Positions 34,861 through 48,167 are shown, counted from the stretch's first letter. The stretch: 64,000 nucleotides of DNA from Paraescarpia echinospica (GCA_020002185.1 CM034539.1:4983467-5047466), one strand, 5' to 3'. A program made the numbers and translations. The notes: generated by a model not told the origin, from the letters alone.

Positions 34861-36449
34861 ATCATAGTCTTGTATTTAACTAAATCATGAAAAACCCCAG
34901 ACTGATCTTCAATCTAATAAGTGATACACCTATCTAATAAGTGATACACCTATGACAAGAGAGAAACTTTCTTGTTGTAGATAAATATGCTGTAACGTGA
35001 ATACTCAACAGCGTAACCGTGTTGCACATTCGTTCCCAACACTAATCGACTTCACAGCCAGACTAGTTTAGAATATATTTCATTACGGCTATGCAACCCA
35101 TCAAAATACAGGGCCTATCTAGTCCTACTAGCTAGCTGTCGTGAAGTTATGAATTAGTGTAAACAACTTCATACTAATTAAGCTCACGTGTTGACGCAAC
35201 AAACGAAAACAATAAGTAATGCATTGAAACGCCCCAAATTGATGAATCTCTTCATAAACAAGGCAAGAAGATTGATCATCGGTCTCTGGCTACACATTAA
35301 ATTCTTTGCCGCCAAGCTACCGAAATCGAGTGTACGATCTAAATTAAGTGTGCATATTAATGTAGGACCAAATACTCACGAATGCAATATCCGCAAATAG
35401 TAAATGTTATCTTCCAAAATGGTCACTAGATGTCGCTGTCGCATGCCCCGTCTCACTCTGGTGGAACCTTCAATGCTACTCCATTAATTTCATTAAATAA
35501 TATTGCTCTTTTTCTATTCTATACCTGCCAACTTTTTTGAAATCCGGGAGATCCCATGAACGAAGTTGATATCGTCGACGATGGTTGACATTAGGTCGGT
35601 AAATAAGTAAAATTACAAAATTACATTAATAGAGCTAACACCACAAGTAGCCTCCTGCTGATCTGTTTGTCAACTATCGTTGTTATTGTAGTATGCTCTT
35701 GTTTATCCCCCAGTTTTACTAAATTCACGCCAGTAGTAACACACTGTCAACACATTGCGCGATGGCAGCGATTAAAGATGGCAAAACAACTGGATTTCAT
35801 GTGCATATGATGTAGGCGTCCTACAAAGACCGTGACGAAAAGTTGTGGCGCCATATCACGGATAATGTAGGTTAGCACGTACAGTAAATACCAGCCAACA
35901 CCCATTGAGACTCATACGGGGGACCAGTTGTGGTCATTACAGAATTCGTTCACTCTGACGCGATATTATCACCACTACCTTCTCTCAGATTGAAGAAATG
36001 TCCTCTAGTAAAATACAAAATAAGCCATTTATGTGTTTTTTTTAAATTGCCCAAAGAAGCGATTGAAAATATACGAATCATTAGGCATAATCACATCCAA
36101 TTGAAAAACTCAATATTTTCAAAAGTGGATATTTTGGAACAGGTCAAGCAAAGTAATTAATTAGTTAATTATATCCTTCATTCATTCGTTTGTTCATTCA
36201 TTCATTCATTCATTCATTCTTTCGTACAGCCGTCTTTCTTTCGTTCTTTCACCGGTCGTAACATCGAAGCATAGAGTCAGCATGGGTTGCAACTTTATGT
36301 AAAATAACATACCCTGGTCATATCAACGAAATAATTAATCAACAAGAGTTGGCGAATCGTTGCTCTGGTAGACTATTATTATGTGGGGAAATACATTAAG
36401 AAGGAGGCATTAAACCATAAAGCGTTTCCACTTACCATAGGCATCTGAA

Positions 36450-36740
36450 CCAGGGGGGGGGGCTTGACTGAGCCCTCAATATTGTTGACGGAGGGCTGGA
36501 TATAGGGTTAGTCCCCCAGTATATAGGGAAGGGGTGTGCACTTTAGTGTTGGAATTGTCTGGTTGGGTGTCTGGATATAGGATTAGCTCCCAATATTTAG
36601 GAAAGGGGGTGCATTTTTTGATGGAATTTTATTTTTTGTTGAGTCTGGAGGTGTTTTTGTAGCGAACCTCAAGGGGGGGTGTAAATTTAGGTTTTTGGAG
36701 AACCTCAAAGTGGGTTTTCTGGCGAGCCTCGGGGGCACAT
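36450..36740. repeat. Dispersed GAGGCTCGCC-type repeat (inverse orientation, copy 1)
   Basis: Contains GGCTGGATATAGG, TTAGTCCCCCAGTATATAGG and GCGAACCTCAAGGGGG, related to the reverse complement of 28780-29250. Its counterpart in copy 2 is 41583-41870. Confidence 0.7.
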
Positions 36741-39099
36741 GAATTACTAGAACCGCAGCGCGTTGGACCACAAAACAACTTGACGCCGAACAGAGGAAGC
36801 GGAGATGAAGGAAGCAGGCCAAAGCTGGGGCACCTCGAGATGTTGGCAAGAGACAGACGGTATCGAGGAATGTCTACTACCAAAAGGTTCTACACATACA
36901 TTTAAAACATCGCTAAAACAGGTCCACTGTGGCGGTATTATTTCGTTGCAAACAGCGATAGTCTTAATATGTTATTAACTATTTAATCCCAGCTAATTAC
37001 ACATACAAGTACATATAGGACACATAGGCGTGTCTTGCATTGGCGACATATTTAAGCGGATAAATATTCAGCAATTAAGACAACCGCTACATAATCATGC
37101 TCATTAGTGACATTCAGAAAGTCGCCAGTAGGTCGGAATGTCAACATTAATCTGGCAGCTGCATATTAAGAAATTACATAATATACCCGGTGAAATAATC
37201 TACAGTAACACGTGCCTGGAGTTGATTCAAATTCTTGTTTGACGATTTGAACACTGCATGTTCCAACACAACATTAACAAGCAACTCTCAGCGGATTACA
37301 TTTCTAGATGAAGTTAAATATATTTGGACACTACATAAGCCAAATGCTTATTTGGATACTTTCAATCTGGGTTTGTATTGAATGGCATTAGTGTACAATT
37401 TTGCTAAATATTGGCAAACGCCTACTACTGACTATAGTTTTGAATGAACGCCGTTTGGCCACGTTAAGAGTTATGACGTTATGGTTGACAGTGTTACAAG
37501 TTACCCCACTGGGTGACCAACTCTGTTGTCTGCAAATACACAACGCCTTCCGCCAAGACAACGTCTGATTAAGATTGATCAAACAAGCATACTCTTTGTG
37601 ACCGGGGAACGAATCGAAGGGTCATTGTTAATCTATCGAGGCCTACTCCCAAGCGCCGAGATCCATTTGCATCGTTTTCTATTTTATCTTTTGGCTTCCT
37701 TCGAACATTGATCGTTGGCGGTGTATCTGAAAAACACGAAGGTAGTAATTTACAGCTATTTCCACTTATTTACAATGATTTTTAATTGACAAATTGAGAA
37801 CATTACCAGTCATTCCCCAGATGGCGTCACTGTGGAATATTATTCGACAGTAAACAAACAAAAGCACACAATGCAACACAAATTGTACAATAGTTAGTTT
37901 ATGTCGGGAGACTCTCACTAAGGTTTAAAAGCCGCTAGCGTGAGAGCCACCCACGGAAAAAGAACATTTACTGCAATTAGTCAATTAAACATAGTAAATG
38001 ATTATTCAGTACTTTTATGTCATTCATATCCGTATATTCATTTTATGGCGTTCACTCGTACTCTCCCGCTGTGGTGCACACCGTAAAAATATGAAGCGTT
38101 TCGATAGAATATCCACAAGGTCGACATAATTCAGCACATTAATGATGAGCCTACATGTGATTTATCAATGGCTGTTTCATAGGAAATCGTTTCATTGGAG
38201 AACACAATACCGTGCTCGGTTTAGACTAAAATATAGTTTGCTTTTAGTCGCAATTGCTTCATACATTATGAAAGACGAGACACGAAACTGCTAAGAATTA
38301 CCAAACAAAACAACATGAACAAAATACTCGCCACAAGAACATGGAGATGGGTCAGCCATTGTTCTGAGAAAGAACGCAGCATCTCCGAAGTAGCACTAGG
38401 ATGGACAGCTGGAGGAAAAGAAAACGAGGACAGTCCAAGAAACCATGGAGAAAGACTGTGGAAAAAGAACTAAAATAAATATATCTGAGGTGGGGTCAAG
38501 CTGCAAAGCAGGCTGAGGAAGATGTGTATTACCCTGGACTAAGTAAGTAACTTACCACGCCGGTCATGTGGTTTCCGAGAGAGCTAGCCAGGTCAACAAC
38601 ACCAACACTGCATCACGTGCGTTTAGACATATTGCTCATTCACAATATTTCAGTTTTCAAAATCACACGAATCACTGTTGAACTCAATAGTAAGAATGGT
38701 GTGCTGCTGCTGCTGCTGAAAGGACATAGCTGAAGTCACAGACTTATAGGTTGCTATGCCCTTCTCAAACTAAAAAATGAATAAATACAACACGAATTAT
38801 AAATAAAGTACAAACTAATATTCACAACTCATATAAACGTGTTACCACACTGCTTGTGTTACTGATACATGACTTTAACTAAACATCATCTTCAATTAAC
38901 GATTCACAAATATGTAGAAAGTAAAGATAACTTGAATGTTTTTTTTAATTGTGTTTGTTAACTTGGAAGCTAAGTCAATTTATTTGGTAAATTGTTCCAC
39001 GTTTTTAATCCCTTGACGGTGAGTGACAGCAGTCGGAGTGAGTGTATTTTTAACGTACAACAGTTTGCTTTGTTTGGTATCATGTATGTGTAGAACAAA

Positions 39100-39345
39100 T
39101 CAGAAGACAGAAGTGGACCTGGGCAGGGCACGTCAGCAGACTACGAGATAACCGATGGACATCGCGTATCATAACCTGGAGACCTTACGAAGGGAAACGA
39201 TCCAGAAGAAAACCAGCGAGACAGTGGAGAGACGAACTAGACGAGTACTGGAAGGGCACCATCTGGCAGAGGACAGCGCAAGACAGGCAGATTTGGAAAC
39301 GACATGCTGAGGCCTTCGCCCAACCACGGGACACTACGACTGCAC
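39100..39345 (+). mobile_element. LINE 3'-terminal ORF fragment (copy 2)
   Basis: Near-identical to 34610-34860. One visible difference changes GGAAGACC to AGAAAACC. Confidence 0.8.
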
Positions 39346-39998
39346 TGTATAATCATAGTCTTGTATTTAACTAAATCATGAAAAACCCCAGACTGATTAA
39401 TCTCTTCAATCTAATAAGTGATACACCTATGACAAGAGAGAAACTTTCTTGTTGTAGATAAATATGCTGTAACGTGAATACTCAACAGCGTAACCGTGTT
39501 GCACATTCGTTCCCAACACTAATCGACTTCACAGCCATACTAGTTTAGAATATATTTCATTACGGCTATGCAACCCATCAAAATACAGGGCCTATCTAGT
39601 CCTACTAGCTAGCTGTCGTGAAGTTATGAATTAGTGTAAACAACTTCATACTAATTAAGCTCACGTGTTGACGCAACAAACGAAAACAATAAGTAATGCA
39701 TTGAAACGCCCCAAATTGATGAATCTCTTCATAAACAAGGCAAGAAGATTGATCATCGGTCTCTGGCTACACATTAAATTCTTTGCCGCCAAGCTACCGA
39801 AATCGAGTGTACGATCTAAATTAAGTGTGCATATTAATGTAGGACCAAATACTCACGAATGCAATATCCGCAAATAGTAAATGTTATCTTCCAAAATGGT
39901 CACTAGATGTCGCTGTCGCATGCCCCGTCTCACTCTGGTGGAACCTTCAATGCTACTCCATTAATTCCATTAAATAATATTGCTCTTTTCCTATTCTA

Positions 39999-40404
39999 TA
40001 CCTGCCAACTTTTTTGAAATCCGGGAGATTCAGCAGCGGTTCACTATGATTCCAGTGTCGCGTTGTCCTGTCTCGTCGCCTTGTTTCGGACCTTTGCCTC
40101 CGAAGACGGGAGAGAGGGAGTGTTGCTGAAGATTTTTCGCCGGAACTTCACCGGTTCGTTGTCTCGAAGTCTCGAAGACGGGGGGGGGGTGCTGTTGGAG
40201 ATCTTTAGCCGGAAATTCTGAGTTTCACACCACGTCTCTGCACGTCTTCCGTGGTGGTGTCGCGCTTTCTCGAAGACTTGAAGACAGGGGGGTGCTTTTG
40301 AAGATTTTCAGAGAAACTCCGGAAGATTTGTCTGTATTCCGGGAGCCCGGGAGACACACCTAAATCCGGGAAATTCCCGGATTTCACGGGAGAGTTGACA
40401 GGCA
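39999..40404. mobile_element. hAT-like MITE, complete in copy 2 only
   Basis: Terminal inverted repeats TACCTGCCAACT... and ...AGTTGACAGGCA, continuing inward with matching GAAATCCGGGA. It is flanked by the 8-bp near-duplicates CTATTCTA (39991-39998) and CTATTCAA (40405-40412), the target size of hAT elements. In copy 1 only the first 33 bp or so remain (from about 35519). Confidence 0.72.
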
Positions 40405-40559
40405 CTATTCAATACACTGCTATTGTCAAACTTCTAAGATTGCCCCAATGATACTTTCTGAGTTATTGCGTTGATGCACATAAATTCAATGTTTATCATC
40501 ACATTTATAGAGACTTTTGGGGATAGTTTTACTATTGCAATAGTACAATGTATTGCGAT

Positions 40560-40622
40560 AATGTGATATATATATATATACATGTATATATATATATATA
40601 TATTAAATATATATATGTATAT
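40560..40622. repeat. (AT)n microsatellite
   Basis: Alternating AT with an ACATGTAT interruption. It lies inside the 644 bp missing from copy 1. Confidence 0.9.
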
Positions 40623-41582
40623 GGGTGGCGCCATCGCGTGACATTTGAGACAACTGATTCTCAAGAAGGCGAACCCATGAACGAAGTTGATATCGTCGAC
40701 GATGGTTGACATTAGGTCGGTAAATAAGTAAAATTACAACATTACGTTAATAGAGCTAACGGACAATGTTTTGCACACCACAAGTAGCCTCCTGCTGATC
40801 TGTTTGTCAACTATCGTTGTTATTGTAGTATGCTCTTGTTTATCCCCCAGTTTTACAAAATTCACGCCAGTAGTAACACACTGTCAACACATTGCGCGAT
40901 GGCAGCGATTAAAGATGGCAAAACAACTGGATTTCATGTGCATATGATGTAGGCGTCCTACAAAGACCGTGACGAAAAGTTGTGGCGCCATATCACGGAT
41001 AATGTAGGTTAGCACGTACAGTAAATACCAGCCAACACCCATTGAGACTCATACGGGGGACCAGTTGTGGTCATTACAGAATTCGTTCACTCTGACGCGA
41101 TATTATCACCACTACCTTCTCTCAGATTGGAGAAATGTCCTCTAGTAAAATACAAAATAAGCCATTTATGTGTTTTTTTTAAATTGCCCAAAGAAGCGAT
41201 TGAAAATATACGAATCATTAGGCATAATCACATCCAATTGAAAAACTCAATATTTAAAAAAGTGGATATTTTGGAACAGGTCAAGCAAAGTAATTAATTA
41301 GTTAATTATATCCTTCATTCATTCGTTCGTTCATTCATTCATTCATTCATTCATTCTTTCGTACAGCCGTCTTTCTTTCGTTCTTTCACCGGTCGTAACA
41401 TCGAAGCATAGAGTCAGCATGGGTTGCAACTTTATGTAAAATAACATACCCTCATATCAACGAAATAATTAATCAACAAGAGTTGGCGAATCGTTGCTCT
41501 GGTAGACTATTATTATGTGGGGAAATACATTAAGAAGGAGGCATTAAACCATAAAGCGTTTCCACTTACCATAGGCATCTGA

Positions 41583-41870
41583 ACCAGGGGGGGGCTTGAC
41601 TGAGCCCTCAATATTGTTGACGGAGGGCTGGATATAGGATTAGTCCCCCAGTATATAGGGAAGGGGTGTGCACTTTAGTGTTGGAATTGTCTGGTTGGGT
41701 GTCTGGATATAGGATTAGCTCCCAATATTTAGGAAAGGGGGTGCATTTTTTGATGGAATTTTTTTTTTTTGAGTCTGGAGGTGTTTTTGTAGCGAACCTC
41801 AAGGGGGGGGTGTAAATTTAGGTTTTTGGAGAACCTCAAAGTGGGTTTTCTGGCGAGCCTCGGGGGCACG
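41583..41870. repeat. Dispersed GAGGCTCGCC-type repeat (inverse orientation, copy 2)
   Basis: Counterpart of 36450-36740, with differences in homopolymer length. A further, shorter relative is at 42050-42135. Confidence 0.7.
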
Positions 41871-42744
41871 TGAATTACTAGAACCGCAGCGCGTTGGACC
41901 CCAAAACAACTTGACGCCGAACAGAGGAAGCGGAGATGGAGGAAGCAGGCCAAAGCTGGGGCACCTCGAGATGTTGGCAAGAGACAGACGGTATCGAGGA
42001 ACTTCCTATCTGCACTAAACGGCAATAGGCGTAATAACAGTAAGTCAATTAGTCAGGGGGTACACATCGAGGTTCTCTGAAAGCCTCGAGGTAGGGATTT
42101 TGGCGAGCTCGAAGAGGGAGTGCAAATCATCGAGAATGTTGTTGACCTTCTATACATATAAAAACTCGCCGCGAAAAAAATTGTCAACGGCACCCGCCCC
42201 CTCTCCGGTCTTCCAATGACATGAACCAACAGCGACAGAGGAAGCGTGTTGAACTGGAGCTCTGGTATGGCTCAGCCCCCTCGATAGTAATTTCGTTTTG
42301 ATGCCAGTGCTTACGATACACAATAACAACTATACGTGATGTGTGTACGTTTTATTAAAGCATACGTGCACTGTGCAAAACAAACAAACAACAATACAAT
42401 GCAATGTTAATCACCACAATGTTTTAACAACGATATAATGTAGATATTACTTGGCAATCGGTTATTGTAATCACTGGAGTGGCGCATCTACCACGGCTTG
42501 GGTGTGTGACTAATATTCCATCTAGTGGTTGCCGTCACCGGTGTCTTCGATAGTGGACACTACGAAACACACAGATGAAAAGATAATAATGAGACGACTA
42601 CAAGGGTACATTAAACTCAAACAAGTAATGAAAAATGACAGTGAAATCACGATATTGGTCTACAGAAAAAATACTCTGGATAACACTGTTTTGTGAAGAA
42701 ATGGTGACGACAAAAGTAGACAGCTTCGAGTATATCGTGAGAAG

Positions 42745-42840
42745 TGGTGGCGTTGGCGGTTAGAGCAGTCAACCGAGATGACGCTGGTCCGATTCCGCCA
42801 GCCCCCGTTTCGAAGGTTGAGTAATTTCACCCGACATTGC
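42745..42840 (+). mobile_element. tRNA-derived SINE head
   Basis: GGCGGTTAGAGCAGT and GGTCCGATTCC, spaced about 30 bases, match the A and B boxes of a tRNA-type polymerase III promoter. They are followed by a GTTTCGAAGGTTGAGTAATT body like that of invertebrate SINEs. No closing acceptor stem. Confidence 0.6.
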
Positions 42841-43318
42841 CGGTGTCTTTCGAAAAAGCATCAACAAATCCTTTCTCCCCGGTGTCTATGACAATTAATA
42901 AAACGATTGCATGAAGGGAATTGAAACAAAATATGTCGTTTGCTCATTAACTCTACACAAGGACTTTGAGAAATAAATCAACAGTCGTATTATTGGATGT
43001 TCGAAATGAAAAACTGCCAGAAATGAAAAAAATAACTAAAATTAATTAATCAAAAGAACACAGTATGAGAAACAAACCGATATATATATATATATATATA
43101 TAATAATAATTGTTTATATTCTATTGTGCCTATGTCCTCGGAAATCACAGCTCAGTGGCACCGCTTGCAAAAGAACCATTAGACAAAATCGTTAACAGCG
43201 ACGAGCAAGAATCATCATTACAGCAAGGGGCCGCCGAAGGTTAAATAGTAAATATAGACAGAGCTTGGTGTTTTCCCTAGGCTGTGTCACATCGTTTCAT
43301 GTTCGGGGTCAGGCAGTG

Positions 43319-46300
43319 CTAATTATCGTTGTTAAGTGTCTTCAGGAGGCGGGCGAGTAGGCGGAAGGTCCTCTTGTCTCGGTGAGTAGCGGTCGAGGAG
43401 ACGGTGTCGGTGGACGGCTTGGCGGCGAGGTACAGTGCTGACAACAAGTCGCTGTCAATGGCGCTGTTGAATGAGTCGTCGTTAACAGTGTTGTCAATTG
43501 CGGGCTCGTCGACAGAATCATAGCCTGGCAACGCGTTGGCGGCCGTATCATATGTTGACATGGGTTGAGCGGCAGCGGCGGTATCATGTGTTGGCACAGA
43601 GGCAGCGGCAGCGGCGGTATCGAACGTTGGCATGGCAGTACCGGCAGCGGCGGTATCATACGTTGGCATCCTGGCACCGGCAGCGGCGGTATCATATGTT
43701 GGCATGGGGTGAGCGTCAGCGGCGTTATCATATGTTGGCATGGCGGCACCGGCAGCGGCGGTATCATATGTTGGCATAGGGTGAGCGGCAGCGGCGGTAT
43801 CATATGTTGGGAAGGCAGCACTGGCAGCGGCAGTATCGTGTGTTGGCATGGCGGCAGCGGCAGCAGCAGTGTTATATGTTGGCATGGGATGAGCGACAGC
43901 GGCATTATCATATGTTGGCATGGGGTGAGCGACGGCGGCTGTATTATGTGTTGGCATGGCGGCCCCTGCAGCGGCGGTATCATATGTTGGCATGGGGTGA
44001 GCGGCAGCGGCTGTATCATGTGTTGGCATGGCGGCACCGGCAGCGGCGGTATCATATGTTGGCATGGGGTGAGCGGCAGCGGCGTTATCATATGTTAGCA
44101 TGGGGTAGGCAGCAGCAGCTGTATCATGTGTTGGCATGGCGGCACCGGCAGCGGCGGTATCATATGTTGGCATAGCGTGAGCGGCAGCGGCGGTATCATA
44201 TGTTGGCATAGAGTGAGCGGCAGCGGCGGTATCATATGTTGGCATAGAGTGAGCGGCAGCGGCGGTATCATATGTTGGCATAGAGTGAGCGGCAGCGGCG
44301 GTATCATATGTTGGCAAGGCAGCACCGACAGCGGCAGTATCATGTGTTGACATGGCGGCAGCGGCCGCAGCAGTGTTATATGTTGGCATGGGATGAGCGA
44401 CAGCGGCGTTATCATATGTTGGCATGGGGTGAGCGACAGCGGCTGTATTATGTGTTGGCATGGCGGCCCCTGCAGCGGCGGTATCATATGTTGGCATGGG
44501 GTGAGCGGCAGCGGCTGTATCATGTGTTGGCATGGCGGCACCTGCAGCGGCGGTATCATATGTTGGTATGGAGTGAGCGACAGCGGCTGCATCATGTGTT
44601 GGCATGGCGGCACCGGCTGCGGCGGTATCATATGTTGGTATGGAGTGAGCGGCAGCGGCTGCATCATGTGTTGGCATGGCGGCACCTGCAGCGGCGGTAT
44701 CATATGTTGGTATGGAGTGAGCGGCAGCGGCGGTATCATATGTTGGCATAGAGTGAGCGGCATCGGCGGTATCATATGTTGGCATAGAGTGAGCGGCAGC
44801 GGCGGTATCATATGTTGGCAAGGCAGCACCGACAGCGGCAGTATCATGTGTTGGCATGGCGGCAGCGGCCGCAGCAGTGTTATATGTTGGCATGGGATGA
44901 GCGACAGCGGCGTTATCATATGTTGGCATGGGGTGAGCGACAGCGGCTGTATTATGTGTTGGCATGGCGGCCCCTGCAGCGGCGGTATCATATGTTGGCA
45001 TGGGGTGAGCGGCAGCGGCTGTATCATGTGTTGGCATGGCGGCACCTGCAGCGGCGGTATCATATGTTGGTATGGAGTGAGCGACAGCGGCTGCATCATG
45101 TGTTGGCATGGCGGCACCGGCAGCGGCGGTATCATATGTTGGTATGGAGTGAGCGGCAGCGGCTGCATCATGTGTTGGCATGGCGGCACCGACAGCGGCG
45201 GTATCATGTATTGGCATGGGGTGAGCGGCAGCGGCAGTATCAAATGTTGGCAAGGCAGCACCGAAAGCGGGAGCGGCGGCGGCAGTATCATGTGTTGGCA
45301 TAGCGGCAGCAGCAGTGTTATATGTTGGCATGGGGTGAGCGGCAGCGACTGTATTATGTGTTGGCATGGCGGCACCGACAGCGGCGGTATCATGTATTGG
45401 CCTGGGGTGAGCGGCAGCGGCGGTATCATATGTTGGCAAGGCAGCACCGGCAGCGGCAGTATCATGTATTGGCCTGGGGTGAGTGGCAGCGGCGGTATCA
45501 TATGTTGGCAAGGCAACACCGACAGCGGCAGTATCATGTATTGGCCTGGGGTGAGCGGCAGCGGCGGTATCATATGTTGGCAAGGCAGCACCGACAGCGG
45601 CGTTATCATATGTTGGCATGGCAGCACCGGCATAGGCACTATCATGTGTTGGCCTGGGGCGAGCGGCAGGCATGTTTCCTGCTGGTTGGGCATTTCCTGG
45701 CATGGTTCCTATTTGTGGGAGGACCTTTCCAGGCATGAGGTCCGTCATCATCTGCATAGGAGTTTCGTGGCTTCTCTTCCTTGCGCGCAGCTGAAAAGGA
45801 TTTGACAAAACCATAGGTTGCAGGATAGACCGGATAAAATTGTGTATTAGTACGTATGCTACTATTTTTGAGTTAAACATTGTTCATTACTGAGAGAAAA
45901 TCAAGTGCAATATAACTTATAAATGTTTAGAAATACTCTCTAAATACAAATAAAGTAATCGAACATAGCAAAACTCTTCTTTTTTATGATGCTTCGTATA
46001 AGTGTAACATAATCGTTATCCTAACAATGTATTTCTTTAAAATAAAGTCATTACATGAGAATTTTACACAGACGCTGGAAAAAGTTACTTTTGCTAAAGT
46101 TGCAGTTTGATATTTGTTCACATAGTATGCAGTTTTAAGATAAAACGGGGCGAAAGACGATAATTTATATCCGCGTGTCACAATAATGATTCCGCTGGCC
46201 GGACAAGGCGTCCGGTAATTTTGGAAAATGCCTAATTTATCTAAATAACATATCAACATATGTAGCCATGCCATGGTTGCAAGTACCTTCAGATAAATAA

Positions 46301-48133
46301 TATTAGTGTTCATGTTGTACGTACACCGTCTAAAAACATTTACAAATAGCAGTTTAACTCAGAATGCAACGTTAGTAAGATAGCGTTTTTTGACAGGTCT
46401 TGCATGATATTTATAGCACATTGCTGAATTGCGCATGCACAGTGGAACCAAGGTTGCTGCCGGATATTCTGAACGACGGGAGAACCAATGTTACAATTGA
46501 CCCTTGTTGCTCTTGTACCTTGTCACATGGGCCGATCCAGGGGGGCTGGGGAGCACGTGCCCCGAGGATCTTGGTAATTTTGCGTGCCCGTTTGAAAAGT
46601 GCCCCGGTTCAGGGTACAATATGGTGAAGTTACGGCGTAAAAAATGTTTCAACAGCACCCCCCTCCCTCTCTCCCTCTCTCCCTCTCTCCCTCTCTCTCC
46701 CTCTCTCTCCCTCTCTCCCTCTCTCTCTCTCTCCCTCTCTCCCTCTCTCCATCTCTCCCTCTCTCCCTCCCCGTATCCAGATGCCACCATTCGAGCCAAG
46801 ACAGCGGAGAAGCCGAAGTTACGGCGGCGCGGCAGCCATTCTGGTCTCCTATTCGAAAGGATTTTGGAAGTATATGCATACTATCTGCGCAACTTTCATA
46901 AAGCGAAACACAGATAAACTCACACTATTAATGATCAATTTGATAATATGAAATACTGTAAACTCGCGATTGCGGTATATGAAGCGAATCTTAAAATGAT
47001 TAAGGTGACAATCACCCACGGATATATCGAAGACTATTTGGCACTTCGTCTTTATCCGCGAATTAATAAATATGTTAATTTGCCTTAAAAGCTGGTTCTA
47101 CTTTCGAAAACGGTTAGGAATTATTGTGTATTTTCCAAACACGATACATAAAATCGTGAAGAACACAATGAATATGCGCTATGAAGAAACAGGTCTGGGA
47201 AGGTCAAACTGTTCTGTGTACATCTGATGGTCTCTATAGCCACGAGCAAAGGCGGGGGATGCAAACCAGAACGGGGATTACAAAGTTGCTCCTCTTTATC
47301 GATGCGGGCGTTTATTACATCAGGATTCTTTTGCGTGTGCTACACAATGACAACAACATAATAATAACAAGAAGAAGCAAACATCTGGATACTAATTATA
47401 TCAAGTCGGAGGCGCTTAAAATACATGCGCACACATTGAAAAGATAAAAATGTAAAAGACTATAAACTAATTCATATGGATTAGAAATTATATTAAATCA
47501 CAAACAATGATATAATAATAAATACATAGACCTGTATACCTCTATAATCGATGTCGACAATGTCCGCGTGGGTGTGAGCGTGCGCGTGCGCGCGCCCTTG
47601 TACGTGTGTGTGCGTGGGTGCGTGGGTGCGTGCGTGCGTGCGTATGTTAACGTTTTCCTTTTCGACGGTAAGCGTGTCGGGCGCCAAACTTTCAGGGATT
47701 AAACTACGGATGACGCATTTATTTTTTAGAACGTCCCCGTCCTGCCGGATTAGTCGGACATACTGTACATCGATTTTTCATGTTATTCATGTTATACCTG
47801 TTTTAAAAGATTGTTCCGAGATCCGTCGATCAGTTGAGTGCCTTTTATATAACTTAACTGTCCACAGTTAACGTCATAACAAATTTCATGCATGCATTGT
47901 TTATTCATGAAACCGCCTTATGCGTCTGACTGGTTCATATGTGACCCGCAATAGAGGTGAGTCTTTGTGATTATCATATACCACTAAGAATAACTACACA
48001 GTAAAACGAAAGAACCAAAAATAATACAAACGTAACTGGCGTCAATGCAACGTACCTTTGTCGGAAGATTGTGCGGCCTTGCCATGACCGCTGACGCAAA
48101 AGCGATCAAGAGGAGAATCGTGGCACCCTTCAT
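43319..48133 (-). CDS. Two-exon gene for an 849-residue secreted MPTYDTAA-repeat protein
   Basis: Exon 1 (48133-48056) codes a signal peptide (MKGATILLLIAFASAVMA) and RPHNLPTK, ending at AAAG/GTACGT, phase 0. Exon 2 (45790-43319) follows TCCTTTTCAG and stays open for 823 codons to TAG. It begins LRARKRS, a furin-type site. About 60 units of roughly 12 residues follow, (M/L)PT(Y/H)DTAA with linkers AGAA, AAHP or AVGA. The tail is acidic then basic (DKR site, TFRLLARLLKTL). It is rich in Ala, Thr, Pro, Asp, Tyr and His, with no Cys in the repeats. Tyr-Pro-Thr decapeptide-like repeats recall mussel foot proteins and alanine runs recall silks, so a secreted adhesive, matrix or mucous role is inferred. 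I recognise no exact family. Alternative: the first exon belongs elsewhere and the ORF starts at 45880. Confidence 0.8.
43550..45660 (-). repeat. Coding minisatellite with 504-bp higher-order repeat
   Basis: Basic units of 27-36 bp (core ATGCCAACATATGATACCGC on the minus strand) code MPTYDTAA. They are organised in larger blocks of 504 bp: matching landmarks fall at 43804, 44308 and 44812. All periods are multiples of three, so both strands look open. The plus-strand frames here are shadows. Confidence 0.92.
46525..46612 (+). repeat. Dispersed CACGTGCCC-type repeat
   Basis: GATCCAGGGGGGCTGGGGAG, GCACGTGCCC, then TTTTGCGTGCCCG. The reverse complement of the same arrangement is at 51787-51918. 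Probably a non-autonomous element family. Confidence 0.65.
46645..46765. repeat. (CTCTCCCT)n pyrimidine microsatellite
   Basis: Pure C/T tract of about 115 bases built from CTCTCCCT and CTCTCTCC units. Confidence 0.95.
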
Positions 48134-48167
48134 CTTCTCAGCACAGAGCAGGCACTTTGTGTTGCCA

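Larger units (their letters stand above)
33796..38285 (+). repeat. Duplicated segment, copy 1 (internally deleted)
   Basis: 33796-36870 matches 38284-42001, and 36868-38285 matches 49245-50663, all at about 99% by eye. Compared with copy 2 it lacks about 644 bp (equivalent of 40030-40673) and 7246 bp (equivalent of 42002-49247). The second deletion joint shares three bases (GAA) with both parents. The copy 1/copy 2 junction at 38284-38285 shares two bases (GA). It contains no complete gene. Confidence 0.92.
45791..48055 (-). other. Intron of the repeat-protein gene
   Basis: Donor GTACGTTG at 48055, acceptor TTTTCAG ending at 45791. It contains a dispersed repeat (46525-46612), a CT-rich microsatellite (46645-46765) and a GCGTGC/GT tract (47570-47645). 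No other exon was seen. Confidence 0.6.

Noticed and set aside
36868..38283. An independent 1.4-kb mobile element repeated at 49245-50660
   Set aside because: Its borders coincide with the deletion joint and the duplication junction. It is better explained as part of the 12.4-kb duplicated unit than as a transposed element.
44393..45805. 470-codon plus-strand frame rich in Cys, Trp and His
   Set aside because: Shadow of the MPTYDTAA coding array on the opposite strand. The minus strand has the signal-peptide exon, splice sites and promoter.
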